NCBI GenBank assembly: GCA_033065855.1
Contig: JAVXUO010000067.1
Coordinates: forward strand, 124,001 to 188,000
Length of the DNA: 64,000 bases
Origin: Escallonia rubra
Lineage: Eukaryota; Streptophyta; Magnoliopsida; Escalloniales; Escalloniaceae
Reading direction: 5' to 3'
The notes under the pieces are model-generated. The model saw only the letters and a list, made by a program, of their open reading frames with translations. It searched no databases and was not told where the DNA came from. Below, in pieces: positions 33,291-44,611 of the stretch. Each line of letters starts with the position of its first letter. Positions within the stretch are counted from its first letter, which is position 1. The position numbers and the translations under genes are program-made.

Positions 33291-33741
33291 AGCCCATTCT
33301 TATATATTTCGGCGAAAAACGAGACACGTTATTTTTTGGGTTTTCCTATGAAGGCCCTATTCGGGCACACTTTAGGGGCCAATTCATAACGTTCGAAAAA
33401 TCTTGTAATTTTTTGTCACTTTTTTTTCGCTCATTGCACATGAGGCACGCTAGTTAGCCCATTCTTATGTATTTCGGCGAAAAACGAGACACGTTATTTT
33501 TTGAGTTTTCCTATGAAGGGCCTATGAAGGGCACACTTTAGGGGCCAATTCATAACGTTCGAAAAATCTTGTAATTTTTTTTGTCACTTTTTTTTCGCTC
33601 ATTGCACATGAGGCACGCTAGTTAGCCCATTTCTATGAATTTCGGCGAAAAATGAGACGTTATTTTTTGAGTTTTCCTATGAAGGCCCTATTCGGGCACA
33701 CTTTAGGGGCCAATTCATAACGTTCGAAAAATCTTGTAATT
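33141..33741 (+). repeat. 167-base tandem repeat, four copies
   Basis: TTCGGCGAAAAA occurs at 33141, 33308, 33473 and 33641, giving a period of 165-168 bases. Each unit holds GTTATTTTTTG, TTCGGGCACACTTTAGGGGCC and CGCTCATTGCACATGAGGC-like stretches. The first copy overlaps the left TIR. A single inverted copy forms the inner end of the right TIR (36646-36820), and two or more decayed direct copies lie at 35575-35925. Confidence 0.9.
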
Positions 33742-33748
33742 TTGAAAA

Positions 33749-34905
33749 ACTTACATTTCTGGACTAAAAAGTCGTTGGAAAAACTTGGCGCGGGAAAATT
33801 ACCAAAACACCCATCGCGGGGTGGCAAATCACAAAATGCCCCTGGCATCAGGAAAAATCTAAAAAATGCCTAAAAATGCTATTTTAGGCTCCCTGAATTC
33901 ATTCTTGACCTAAGAAGTATTTTACGGATCTTTCGCGCAAAAATCGCGAACCGGTGTCCGGATCGAGCGCTTAAAAGGCCGTTCGACCAAAAAAATAGCT
34001 AACGGCTTCGGAATGGCGCGAATTCCTGGGGAATGGAACTTCCCAACATCCTAGGGTTCTCATAAAAGTTTCGCGTGAAATTGCGCTAGCTTGGTATTTT
34101 AAATTAGACTGCGAATGTACAAGATTCCCCGTATCAGTTAGCCCCTTTACAGTCTTTGGAAAAATCTGAAATTTTTACCTGATACAGATCTTTTGAAAAT
34201 ACCTAGGGTCTCTGTTTTGCACTTTGGAAAAATCACGCTCTAGCTATTTTTTATAAATTCGTGAAAAAACTGTCTAATTAAGTTTTCACCCCTAGCGACA
34301 ATTACGCCCCCGAACCAGCTTCAAAACAACATTTCAGGTGGTTTACTTACATTTCTGGACTAAAAAGTCGTTTGAAAAACTTGGCGCGGGAAAATTACCA
34401 AAACACCCCACGCGGGGTGGCAAATTACCAAAATGCCCTAGCATCAGGAAAAATCTAAAAAGTGCCTGAAAATGCTATTTTACGCTTCCTGAGTTCATCC
34501 TTGATCTAAAAAGTATTTTACGGATCTTTCGCGCAAAAATCGCGAACCGGTGTCCGGATCGAGCGCTTAAAAGGCCGTTCGGCCAAAAAAATAGCTAATG
34601 GCTTCGGAATGACACGAATTCCTGGGAAATGGAACTTCCCAACATCCTAGGGTTCTCATAAAAGTTTCGCGCGAAATCGCGCTAGCTTGGTATTTTAAAT
34701 TAGACTGCGAAGTTACAAGGTTCCCCGTATCTGTTAGCCCCTTTACAGTCTTTGAAAAAATCTGAAATTTTTACCTGATACAGATCTTTTGAAAATACCT
34801 AGGGTCTCTTTTTTGTACTTTGGCAAAATCATGCTCTAGCTATTTTTTATAAATTCGTGAAAAAACTGTCATTTTAACGCCCTAAAAAATCGCTATTGTG
34901 GAATC
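33749..34905. repeat. Two direct copies of a ~580-base LTR-like unit
   Basis: 'acttacatttctggactaaa' begins both copies (about 33750 and 34347). The rest matches closely through CGGTGTCCGGATCGAGCGC and ATCCTAGGGTTCTCATAAAA. Read on the minus strand, the text (GGTAATTTTCCCGCGCC, GGTAATTTGCCACC) resembles the mid part of the gypsy LTRs in this window, so this is probably old LTR DNA, inverted and duplicated inside the MULE. Confidence 0.8.
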
Positions 34906-35218
34906 TTTCGAGTGTAATACCCCGATTTGTAAAAACGTAATTTTGACGCCCTAAACACGAATATTATACTGTGGTAAGAACAATTTAAGCGTAACACAAT
35001 TTAAACAATCAATTGGTAAGAACAAATTGAAAAATACTTACTTGTTTTAACTTGATATATTTATGCAAAAAATCCACCGATCTTCTAGCGTAAATTTTTT
35101 TTGTTTGTATGTAGGTGAGATAGGGAGAATGAGGAGAGTGGAAGAAATGATTCGGGGAGGAGGGATTTTATAGAGATAAAAGTGAGAGAGGAAGAGAAGA
35201 AAGAAGACAAGTCCGTGA

Positions 35219-35464
35219 GTGAAGGGGGAGGGGGGAATGACACGTGGGGGTGGGGGGTATGGTGGTAATGACACGTGGGGGCAGGGGGTATTACGAGCAA
35301 TACGTATGAAGAATCCGATTGAAGAAGCAACGGGTCAAAAAAAATTGCGAAAGTGTGCGTTGTGTAATAAGATGACTGATCATGACAAGAGAAATCATTA
35401 TAAAGTGCTAGGTATCGAACCTGGCGTTATGGTCGAGGAGGACGATGATGAGGAAGAGTGTTAG
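35219..35464 (+). pseudogene. MULE/FAR1-type zinc-knuckle tail (fragment)
   Basis: An 81-codon frame whose middle reads KKLRKCALCNKMTDHDKRNH and which ends in an acidic tail (VEEDDDEEEC, stop). A CX2CX5HX4H/C knuckle near the C-terminus is the usual finish of Mutator-type transposases and FAR1-related proteins (normally ending in C; here the last ligand is His). The 5' part is low-complexity Gly-rich sequence from a GGGGG-rich stretch. Probably the last exon of the element's own transposase, with the catalytic part gone. Small size keeps confidence modest. Confidence 0.45.
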
Positions 35465-36053
35465 GATTAATGTTTCAGTTGTATAAATTAAACTTTTATA
35501 ATGTATATATTTGTGATTTGGTTTGTGAAATCTTTAATTTGTGATTTGGTTTGTGAATTATTGATATTTTTGGAAGGGCCTATTCGGACACACTTTAGCG
35601 CCCAATTCTTAGCTTGCGCAAAAAGTTGTAATTTTTTTTTTCACTTTTTTTCCCTCATAGCACCTCAGGCACGCAAGTTAGCCCAATTCTATGAATTTCG
35701 GCGAAAAACGAGACAAATTATTTTTTGGGTTTTCCTACGACGCCCCTATTCGCGCACACTTTAAGGCCCAATTCTTAGCATTCGAAAAAAGTTGCAATTT
35801 TTTTTGTCACTTTTTTTTCGCTCATTGCACCTCAGGCACGCTAGTTAGCCCACTCTAGGCAATCTATTTTTTTCACATTTTTTTTTGCTCATTACACCTT
35901 AGGCACGCTAGTTAGCCCATTGTCCAAAGTCATTCTAAAGTAATAATAAGGCTAATTCAATTTGAAATCTTAATATCCAAAATCCAACAATACTAATAAT
36001 AATCCATACGAACGTCAACTACATCTCAAGGGAATGGTAAGGAAGGCGTCTAG

Positions 36054-36629
36054 CTACACCCTTTTCAGCTCCCAGGCTATCCGATATCTAAACGTCAATG
36101 CATCCCTTCGAGACCACGACGTATATTCGAGCACATCCGAGCGAGCTATGTAGTCCATGTACTTGATGACGTAAATCCCGCAATCATGACTGTTATATTG
36201 CTTTGGTCGGTTTTGAATCATCACGACCGTCCAAGGCTCTATCATTGTTGAGCTCGTGATGGCTTCCCCCGTAACATGTCGGCACGCTAGTGGAATGATA
36301 GTAGTCTGCATCCAACAGTAAAAAAAGTTATCAAGCCTACTTAACAAGAAGAATAGACTATGAGCGAAGCTCTAGAAATATAAACTAACCACCGCATTGA
36401 TGTACGTGGAGTACATCTCCGCCAGCTGCCCACCAGGTCCATCTTCCATTAGGCTATCGTATATGTGGACCGTTTTGTTCGCTGGATGGAGAACTAATAG
36501 GAAGAAGTGGCACCCGTGAAGACACGGTATCATGATTAGGTTAGCCTCAGATGCGTGACATTGATCGTCCGAGTTCAATAAGGCAAGAGCGTGATTTTGC
36601 CAAAGTGCAAAACAAAGACCCTGTCTCAT
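36054..36629 (-). pseudogene. Ulp1-like (C48) cysteine protease fragment, two exons
   Basis: Exon 1 is 36629-36390 and exon 2 is 36305-36054, with GT-AG borders. Joined, it reads through the C48 fold: His in CHFFLLVLHP, Asp in VHIYDSLMEDG, the oxyanion Gln and the nucleophile Cys in QYNSHDCGIYVIKYMD, then a C-terminal helix DALTFRYRIAWELKRV. All four catalytic residues are present, with Phe replacing the usual Trp after the His. About 163 codons, so the N-terminal part of a full Ulp1 protein is missing; the frame begins close to the inner TIR edge. Family members remove SUMO. In transposons their role is unknown. Cargo of the surrounding MULE. Confidence 0.75.
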
Positions 36630-36645
36630 TTTTTGCCGAAATTCA

Positions 36646-37363
36646 TAGAAATGGGCTAACTAGCGTGCCTCATGTGCAATGAGCGAAAAAAAAGTGACAA
36701 AAAAAATTACAAGATTTTTCGAACGTTATGAATTGGCCCCTAAAGTGTGTCCGAATAGGCCCTTCATAGGAAAACCCAAAAAATAACGTGTCTCGTTTTT
36801 CGCCGAAATACATTTCATTGGAAAATCCTGAGATTAACGAGTCTAATTTTTTGAATATGCTCATAAAAATGGGCTATGGGGTGAAAAGACAATAAAGAAA
36901 AAAGGAAAGAAGAAAGAAAGAAAAAAAAGGGGAAAGAAGAAAGAAAGAAAAAAAAAAGGAAAGAAGAGAGAAAGAAAAAGGAAAGTGGGGGCCACGGGGG
37001 GGGGGGGGGGGGGAAGGAAGGTTGACCGGAGGAGGGGTGGGGGGTGGGGGGAGGAGGGGTGGGGGAGAAAAAAGGACAAAAAAAAGGACAAAAGCAATCG
37101 CAACAAAGAGTTGCGATTGGCATTTTTGTGCAATGATTCCAATCGCAACTCTTTCTTGCGGTTGGAATGATTGTTTTTTTTTTCAATCTTTCCAATCGCA
37201 AGAATGAGTTGCGATTGGCATTTTTGTCCAATGATTCCAATCGCAACTCTTTCTTGCGATTGGATTTATTTGCTTTTTGTGCCAGCTTCCCAATCGCTGC
37301 TCTTACCTGCGATTCGGTGGGAAAATTGTTATTTTCCCCACCGGTCGATGGGGATCGGCCCCC
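36646..37363 (-). repeat. Right terminal inverted repeat of the MULE
   Basis: Inverse of 32641-33290, with an extra GAAAGAAAG-rich stretch and a run of about 18 G at 36996-37013. It carries four AATCGCAA...TTGCGATT hairpin modules. The open frames across it in both strands are mirror artefacts of the repeat. Confidence 0.9.
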
Positions 37364-40063
37364 ATATCTGTATATATGTATGTATGTATATATATATATA
37401 TATAACTTTTTAAATTTCATATTTTACTTATAATCTTTACTTTTTCCAAACGCTGTTTAGGATTTCTTTCTTATCCGGTCTTATCCGACGGTATAGCTTG
37501 TCCGGCCTTGTCCGGCCTTATCCGGCCTTATCATGTCCTTATCCTTGTCGCCAAACGCAGCCTATAAGTTTATGGTCTTCCTTTGGCGAGCTCTCTGGAA
37601 GACTCTACCTCTTATATCTACCCTCTTTTAATTTTCTTCTGGAATTGATAATGTTACAAGGACTTGTGCGGTTTGGTCTTTCCCCCGGTTTATATGCACC
37701 GTTATTGACAATTTTTGTTCGAGAATGGCTCGTAGCCTAGATTTGTAGCTCGACTCCCAGAATAAGACACCACCCAAAGTCGGTCACTACATCTTTTCAA
37801 CCTTGTAGTATAAGTCACATCGAAATGCGATCATATTCTGTGATGCATCCCTTGACATTCACCATAATGTTTAGCCAACCACCCTTTTGGTCAACCCACT
37901 TGAGAAGTTATCTCTTTCAGTTACTCATAGTACTTGAAAATCACTCGCTCGTCCCTTTTTCATGCATTACGGTGCCTGTAAAGTCAAGAGAGCTTTGTAT
38001 ATCTCCCCAATAATTCTTGGGTGTTCTTTTGATCGTGTAACACTTAAAGTTGGCATAAGGTTGGTGGTAACTCTTCCTTCTGCTAGAGTCATTTTGGGGT
38101 TGGCCTAAACTTTCAAGTCCTTAAACCATCCTATTGTTCAGGCTATTTGCTATCCTTTTAGAGTGTTGGAGATCTAATGTTGGAGAATGTAGGAGAAGCA
38201 AATATGCAAGGATAAAAATCAGACCTTTGATCTGACCATCTTATGTGTAATGTTGAGTGAAGTTTTATTATCCTATAAGAAGTCTTATCCATTGTTGTTA
38301 ATACATGTACGGTAATATACCGACCGGTAGGTACAGTTTTGCGCTTCTACTAGTATGGTAAGACTATAAATTTTGTACAAGTATCAATACCGGTCGAAAT
38401 AGATGATCTGCCCGAAACCATCCCCTTTGTACTAGGATTCTGCCTTTCTGGAATTGCATATCTAATGGACAATTGAGTAATTTAACGTAGACGAAGACGG
38501 AAACCTAGTTAACTTCATATGTATACCGGCAGGTACATACCGTGCTTAAATCCCAACCAATAATTTATGAGCTACAGTAGCGGGGATTTGTAGCCGCTAT
38601 CGTATATAATAAATAAAAGCGATTTTTGTGACCGATGCTGTAAAGCGCTGCTACAGAGCATTTTTCCAGTTAGGGTTTTGCTTGCTCCAGTTATGCAGAG
38701 TAGATAAAAAGCCAAAAAGAAAATGAAATCAAGTGTGTTCAAACAGCAAGGACAAGCGAATGGAGAGTAAAAAAAAGCAATGGTGATGTCTGCCAAGTGG
38801 GAAGCCATGGGGTCAGAGAAACACTTCAATGTAATGGTGATATTGGTGATGTTACGATGATTGTTATGACTTGGTTTAACCGACTAATAAAATAAAAAAA
38901 CTATGATGTCTTCGCCCTCATCGTACCAGAATCTCCCTATCTCCTTAGATTTCACCCCTGTGTTAAACCATGCATAATAATCAATGTAGGCCGAAGATTT
39001 TTGCTGACGTCTAAAGCATAGAGGCATGAGTGAATAAATTTAAGTTTTTGCCTTTTATGCCCTAAATTAACGGAGAGGTACATATTAATAAGAATTAATG
39101 GATATATATATATGGCTTGGTGCAGTTAAACCTGTAATTTTTTGTGACTTCAATATTTTTGCACCATAACAAAGCCTATACCCAGTCAAAGTCATAACCA
39201 CGCAAGTGCGTGCGTGTGTGTGCGGGGGGGGGGGGGGGGGGGGCGCTCTCAGTTGCAAGGAAGAGGTTTTGAGATGGGAATGCAGAGCTGTCATATGGAT
39301 CGGCCCAACCCAGCCTTTTAACATTACACTTTAACGATCAGGCTGTGCTTGTGGTTCCAAATGTAGGGCTGGCGCTGGCCGACCCGGTCCATGTTTTTTT
39401 AACTTCTATTCATATATACATAAACCATTTTCCTATTACCTAAATTAATTGTATGATAAAACATTTTTATGTCGTTAGGCCCTTCACTTTATTCGAGCTG
39501 GAATGATAGCTTACAAACAACTATCTAAAGTTGCATGCTTTTTTTCTTTGAAAAATGTAACTCCTTAAAAACAATTTGGAAAAGAAAACATAAAAACTAG
39601 TAGTGTTCACATACAGTTCATCTGTTTTGGGTTTGATTTATAATATATCTAGATTGACAAAATACTATATATTTTTTGAAAAGAAAACTCGTCTAAAGTT
39701 AAGAAAAGAAAGGAGAAAGAAGTCCGGTTAGTTGTGTTGATCTTCTACAGGTTGTCCCGTCGGAGTTTACGTGTTAATTATAGTCAGAAGGTTGGTTTTT
39801 ATAGAAGAAAATTGATCATAATTCCAAGCCAAGAAAGAATCCAAAATTGTGCAGGACTTTTAACAAATTTGGATGGTGTCCCAGGTGGAACTAAGTAAAC
39901 CGGCCAATACACAAATTTTCAAAATCTAGCCTTTAATCAGGGTCCTAATGCCTGCTAGTGGTCCGGCCGGTACACCCATTACTTTATTGAAAAGCGTGGC
40001 TTATTTATTTGACTCACTCTTTTACATGTGCAATTTCAATTAAAATTACAGTGTGTTCTCTTA
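37364..40063. other. Intergenic DNA with MITE remnants
   Basis: No gene. 37440-37570 holds repeated CCGGCCTTATC words ending in CGCCAAACGCAGCC, which looks like one end of a GGCTGCGTTTGG-type MITE whose other end is missing. 38297-38550 has GGTAATATACCGACCGGTAGGTAC facing TATACCGGCAGGTACATACC, a possible 250-base MITE. 39223-39243 is a G-run after GTGTGTGTG. 39270-39400 has GGCCCAACCC and CCGACCCGG words like a hAT edge. 39720-40060 is plain AT-rich sequence. Confidence 0.45.
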
Positions 40064-40640
40064 GGGTCCTATTGGCAAACGGAATTGAAATTAGAATTGA
40101 GAATTGTAATTCAATTTCAATTCCTATAGGATTGGAATTGACTTGGAATTGAATAGAATTTGTAATTCCATTGATAAGTTAGTACAAAAAATTAGATTAA
40201 GAATTAGAATTGCTAAAGTAAAAAAAAAACAAGATGTAAATATGCAAAACGGGAGTTTCATATCTGTCTTACTAAATCGTACCCAATAACGCTCCCCGCC
40301 TGTCCCGCCCCAGCCCAGAGAACAAAAGAAAAAAAGAAAATAAAAAAAAATACACACAAGATGACTTAAGTACAAAATGAAAAATACAACTAATCCATAA
40401 GCAAACTTGAATTTGCAACCTAACAGTTATATATTAACACTTTAATTCTCTGCTAGGACTTGACAAGAAGAAAATGTTCTCAAATATAGGAATGTGCTTA
40501 GACTTAACAAAAAGAAGTAGCTCTTAAAAGTACAAGTGATTAACACGTTAGATCTCTAGTAGTAAATAAGAAAATAGCTCCTAAAAAACTTAAACTTGAA
40601 AACAATTTAAAGTTCATAAGTTCTTTATTGGCTCCATATC

Positions 40641-40889
40641 TTAAGTCTTATGACACCTTATTTCCATCATTAACCATGACTTCCTCAAGTGAAATGGAAG
40701 GGACATGAATGAATCAAGCTTCCTCGCATTGCTAGTGAGCACGTCATAAGCTTTGAGCAATTCAAGCTGATCCAGATCTGGCATTTCTAATAACTTCTCA
40801 TCATATGAAATCCGCACTTGAAATTGTAGCTTCGAGAAACTGTGCATAGAGGAAATATGAAGAAGTAAGCCCTCACAAGTCAAATTCAT
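40641..40889 (-). CDS. Unrecognised open frame in PIF element A
   Basis: 82 codons. The coherent part is at the C-terminus: YDEKLLEMPDLDQLELLKAY, then ARKLDSFMSLPFHLRKSWLM, leucine- and charge-rich and probably helical. A CAG/AAG acceptor-like site precedes the coherent part, so it may be the last exon of a captured gene. The frame is identical in length in element B (44226-44474). I do not recognise the family. It could be cargo or an accessory protein of the element. Expression is unknown. Confidence 0.35.
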   Translation of the reverse strand: MNLTCEGLLLHISSMHSFSKLQFQVRISYDEKLLEMPDLDQLELLKAYDVLTSNARKLDSFMSLPFHLRKSWLMMEIRCHKT

Positions 40890-41026
40890 AAACTAGTTAA
40901 TTTAACTTTTCCTCAATGAGGTGAACACAACAATGCTACATTTCAAATTGCTACTCTTTGTTTATAATACCCAGGAGTTAAGGTAACCTTAGAGTATAGT
41001 AAAGACAGAAGAATGCTCGATACCTG

Positions 41027-41299
41027 TTAGATGTAGCCAGCGAATTTTAGAACTGAAACCACCATGGAAGATGCTTCACCACTCAAAGCTGAAATGGAGA
41101 ATGACCGACTTAACGAGTTTAAATATGAGGCAATTGACGGCATACACTGTGATCCAACAAAAAGAACACAACCAATCACATGAAAGGTAAAAGGCATGAA
41201 AGCAAAGAATGCGAAATAAAATAGTGCACAGAGGACATGAAAGAAGTAAGCCGTCACCAAGGCAAATTCATAAATATAAAATCTCAATTTTTTTTTCAA
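41027..41299 (-). CDS. Unrecognised open frame in PIF element A, hydrophobic
   Basis: 90 codons. The first half is strongly hydrophobic (FALVTAYFFHVLCALFYFAF), which could be read as membrane segments. The second half reads CMPSIASYLNSLSRSFSISA, then LSGEASSMVVSVLKFAG and looks more like exon sequence. A shift from intron to exon around the QCMPS position is likely. Same as 44612-44884 in element B. Function unknown. Confidence 0.3.
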   Translation of the reverse strand: MKKKLRFYIYEFALVTAYFFHVLCALFYFAFFAFMPFTFHVIGCVLFVGSQCMPSIASYLNSLSRSFSISALSGEASSMVVSVLKFAGYI

Positions 41300-41790
41300 G
41301 AAGTGTACACACTACACAAGAATGCTACATCTGATTTTCTCACATTGTTTTTAATTTTTTCTTTTTTTTCCCCTCAATGAGAACTCTTAATTCTCAACAC
41401 CAAGACCATACAAAGCCTTGTTTGGCACTCATAAAATGACAATCAGATAACTCATTAGTCTACCCATGACAATGGAAGCAAAATACACAGACCTAGTGTG
41501 CTTAAAGCCCCTCCCTTGAGTTGATCTTGGGCCTGCTTCCAAATTCCTTTCTTTTACGGTGATATGGAAATATGTTGAGTGAAAATACTAGGAAGACATT
41601 ATTCGAGTAACCGATGATCACAAATGATCACCATGAAGAACTAAAGTGAACATGAGTTGTAGAATTCTCAATTCTAGTGAGGCACATGTGATTCCACCCC
41701 GAAACCTTGCTCCCGTTCCTGCTCCCGTTCCTGCTCCCATGCTGAAAACTACTAAACTGGTAATGTTTCCCTCTCTGGAGGCTCACACCT

Positions 41791-43060
41791 TGTAATACCC
41801 CGCACCTAGAATACGGTTTACGCTGAATCTTAGGATTTTAGTTATTCCTTTAGAGGCAATTGTGGTAATATACACTAATTTGGGGTCTTTAGCGACGATT
41901 ATTACTAGCAATATTGATTGTGACCTTTAGTGACAATTTATAATGCTCCTAAGTTGCAAATTAGTGGGTGGGGAGAATGTAACGCCCGAAATTTTATTTT
42001 CATCGACGAAACTTTATGTGTCAAAATTTTTTATTGTTCCTTACTTTAAGTAAAAAATTTGTAGTCTTTTAAAGGAATGTGGGTGAGACGAGAAAATAGC
42101 TAAGTGTGAGAGGGGTCTTTAGATATTTCCAACCTAGGGCAACCATATATAAAGAGAGCCTCGAGAGGGCAGCCGTCCAAAAAGTCTGCCTACCACCTTT
42201 ACGTGAAAGTCAAAGAGGAAGAGAGAGGGGAAAACCAAGCTAGGGAAAGGAAAAATTCAAGGTAATAAAATCCTTATACTCTCTCCTTAGTTTAGCCATG
42301 AAATTGGATGATTAATATATATGTTTGGTGTGAAATTGGTAGCTTTTGGTGTGTTTGAGAAGAAGGCTGATGTAGAGAAACATAAGAGTGAGTTAGAAGG
42401 TTTATCATATCTCCTTTATTTCAAATCCATTTGAGATGATTTTTCTTTTTCTGAAAACCTCATTGTGTCTCCTTCAACTTTGTAATTTTGAGTTTTCTCA
42501 GAATCCCACGTTGGAAAATTGAAAAATGACCTTAAAATTAATTCACTGTAGAAGTCCAGAATTTTCGATTTCTGGCAGCCACTTCAATTTGTCATAGAAA
42601 ATTAGTTACTCATGGGATGTTTGTGAAATTTATATTTCTAGAAATATCATAAAGTCCTCTTAAACTTTCTAGTTTTTAGGTTTCTTATATTCCTAGTATT
42701 TCTACTCCAAAATAACCATTGAATAAACATGGTCTGCTCAGAGATGTGCTGTTTTTATCAGCCACATCGATTTGATATAGAAACTTCATTACTCGTTGTA
42801 TTTCTTTTATCCTTATATTTATGAAACCCTTAGAGAATCTATGTTAAGTTTGTAATTTTTAGTTTTCGAAGATTATTCATGTTTCGGCCTCAAAATGGTC
42901 AATGTACAAAACTAGGGTTTGTCGAAAAATGTTATTTCTAAAATTACATATCAGTCAATTGCCCAAACCTTTTTAAGCCATTAATGAGCATACTTGGGCC
43001 TACTACAAAACGAAAACTCCCATTATTTTTGCAAAACCTTGGACTTGGAATTTTCTTTGA
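41791..43060 (+). mobile_element. Gypsy LTR piece in PIF element A
   Basis: Starts TGTAATACCCCG after CACCT and follows the LTR in element B (45364 onward) almost base for base, but ends early where element A is shortened. The same insertion point in A and B shows that the LTR was already present when the two copies separated. Confidence 0.75.
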
Positions 43061-44225
43061 TTTGAATTGGCAAATGGAATTGGACTTGGCAAACGGAATT
43101 GAAATTGAAATTGCACATGTAAACGAGTGAGTCAAAATTAGCATAGATGCTTGACTAACCTAGACTGTCGCCATTGCCGCCGTCAAAATAGTAGATTGTC
43201 GCCGCCGTTGCCGTTAAAATACTATATCGTAGCTGCCGCCGTCTGCACAGTAGATCGTTGCTACCATGATCAGGTTGAATCAAATAGAGAAGAGAAGGAA
43301 GATTATCGCTAGCGATCGAGGTTGAATCAGAGAGGAGAGAAGGAAGAGAAGCTCCTAGCTCAGAGCTCAGAGCTCCTTACTCAGAGCAGCGATGAGGAGA
43401 GAACGAGAGATTGTGAGTCGGGATTGGGCCTTAATGGAGTGACGGGCTTGGAATTATAACTTTGAGGTTGGGCCTTAAGAATTGGACTGTGGGGTTTAAG
43501 GTATGTTTTTAATTTCATGGAATTGGGTATGAATTGTAATTCCAATTCCAAATAAGTCGTCCAATCAGCAGAATTGTAATTCATAAGGTTCAATTCCGAA
43601 ATTTAATTCAATTCCAAGGTTAATTCCGTGATCCAATCGGACCCTTAGGGTCTGATTGGCAAACGGAATTGAAAGTGAGATTGAGAATTGTAATTCAATT
43701 TCAATTCCAATTCCAATAAAATTAGAATTGACTTGGAATTGAATATAATTTATAATTTCATTGATAAGTTAGTACAAAAAATTAGATTAAGAATTAGAAT
43801 TGCTAAAGTAAAAAAAAACAAGATGTAAATATGCAAAACGGGAGTTTCATATCTGTCTTACTAAATCATACCCAATAACGCTCCCCGCCTGTCCCGCCCA
43901 GCCCAGAGAACAAAAGAAAAGGAAAGAAATACACATACGATGGCTTAAGTACAAAATGAAAAAATACAACTAATTCATAACCAAACTTGAATTTGCAACC
44001 TAACAGTTACAGTACATATTAGAACTTTAATTCTCAGCTACTACTTGACAACAAGAAAATGTTCTCAAATATAGGAATATGCTTAGACTTAACAAAAAGA
44101 AGTAGCTCTTAAAAGTACAAGTGATTAACACGTTAGATCTCTAGTAGTAAATAAGAAAATAGCTCCTAAAAAACTTAAACTTGAAAACAATTTAAAGATC
44201 ATAAGATCTTTATTGGCTCCATATC

Positions 44226-44474
44226 TTAAGTCTTATGACACCTTATTTCCATCATTAACCATGACTTCCTCAAGTGAAATGGAAGGGACATGAATGAATC
44301 AAGCTTCCTCGCATTGCTAGTGAGCACGTCATAAGCTTTGAGCAATTCAAGCTGATCCAGATCTGGCATTTCTAATAACTTCTCATCATATGAAATCCGC
44401 ACTTGAAATTGTAGCTTCGAGAAACTGTGCATAGAGGAAATATGAAGAAGTAAGCCCTCACAAGTCAAATTCAT
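44226..44474 (-). CDS. Unrecognised open frame in PIF element B
   Basis: The predicted 82 residues are the same as at 40641-40889 in element A. The copies lie inside a duplicated stretch that is only a few percent different overall, so identity here reflects recent duplication and not necessarily selection. No known domain. Confidence 0.35.
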   Translation of the reverse strand: MNLTCEGLLLHISSMHSFSKLQFQVRISYDEKLLEMPDLDQLELLKAYDVLTSNARKLDSFMSLPFHLRKSWLMMEIRCHKT

Positions 44475-44611
44475 AAACTAGTTAATTTAACTTTTCCTCA
44501 ATGAGGTGAACACAACAATGCTACATTTCAAATTGCTACTCTTTGTTTATAATACCCAGGAGTTAAGGTAACCTTAGAGTATAGTAAAGACAGAAGAATG
44601 CTCGATACCTG

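Larger units (their letters stand above)
32641..37363. mobile_element. Mutator-like element with long TIRs and Ulp1-like cargo
   Basis: The ends read GGGGGCCGATCCCCATCGAC at the left and its inverse (GTCGATGGGGATCGGCCCCC) at the right. Inverted homology extends about 650 bases on the left (to about 33290) and 720 on the right (from about 36646). Length is 4.7 kb. The interior holds tandem repeats, a FAR1/MULE-type zinc-knuckle open frame (35219-35464) and a two-exon Ulp1-like protease fragment on the minus strand. Long TIRs plus a Ulp1 domain match the known Mutator-like elements that carry Ulp1 genes (Kaonashi type). The target duplication cannot be read because both flanks are TA repeats. 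Confidence 0.75.
40064..43644. mobile_element. PIF/Harbinger-like element A
   Basis: The ends are GGGTCCTATTGGCAAACGG and, inverted, CCGTGATCCAATCGGACCC, with TTA on both sides (40061-40063, 43645-43647). TWA target duplications and GGGTCC-type ends point to the PIF/Harbinger superfamily. The ends are followed by AATTGAAATT-rich subterminal DNA. Two minus-strand open frames and a gypsy LTR piece (41791 to about 43060) are shared with element B at near identity. Length is 3581 bases. No PIF transposase is seen, so it is non-autonomous. Relative to B it lacks about 2 kb between about 43060 and 43140. Confidence 0.75.

Noticed and set aside
36815-37433. Open frames with repeated RNxxELRLE and CDWNH motifs, on both strands and mirrored at 32551-33133
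   Set aside because: They are translations of the hairpin modules in the MULE inverted repeats, not proteins.
37498-37740. 80-codon frame after the MULE
   Set aside because: The start lies in repeated CCGGCCTTATC words and no domain is seen.
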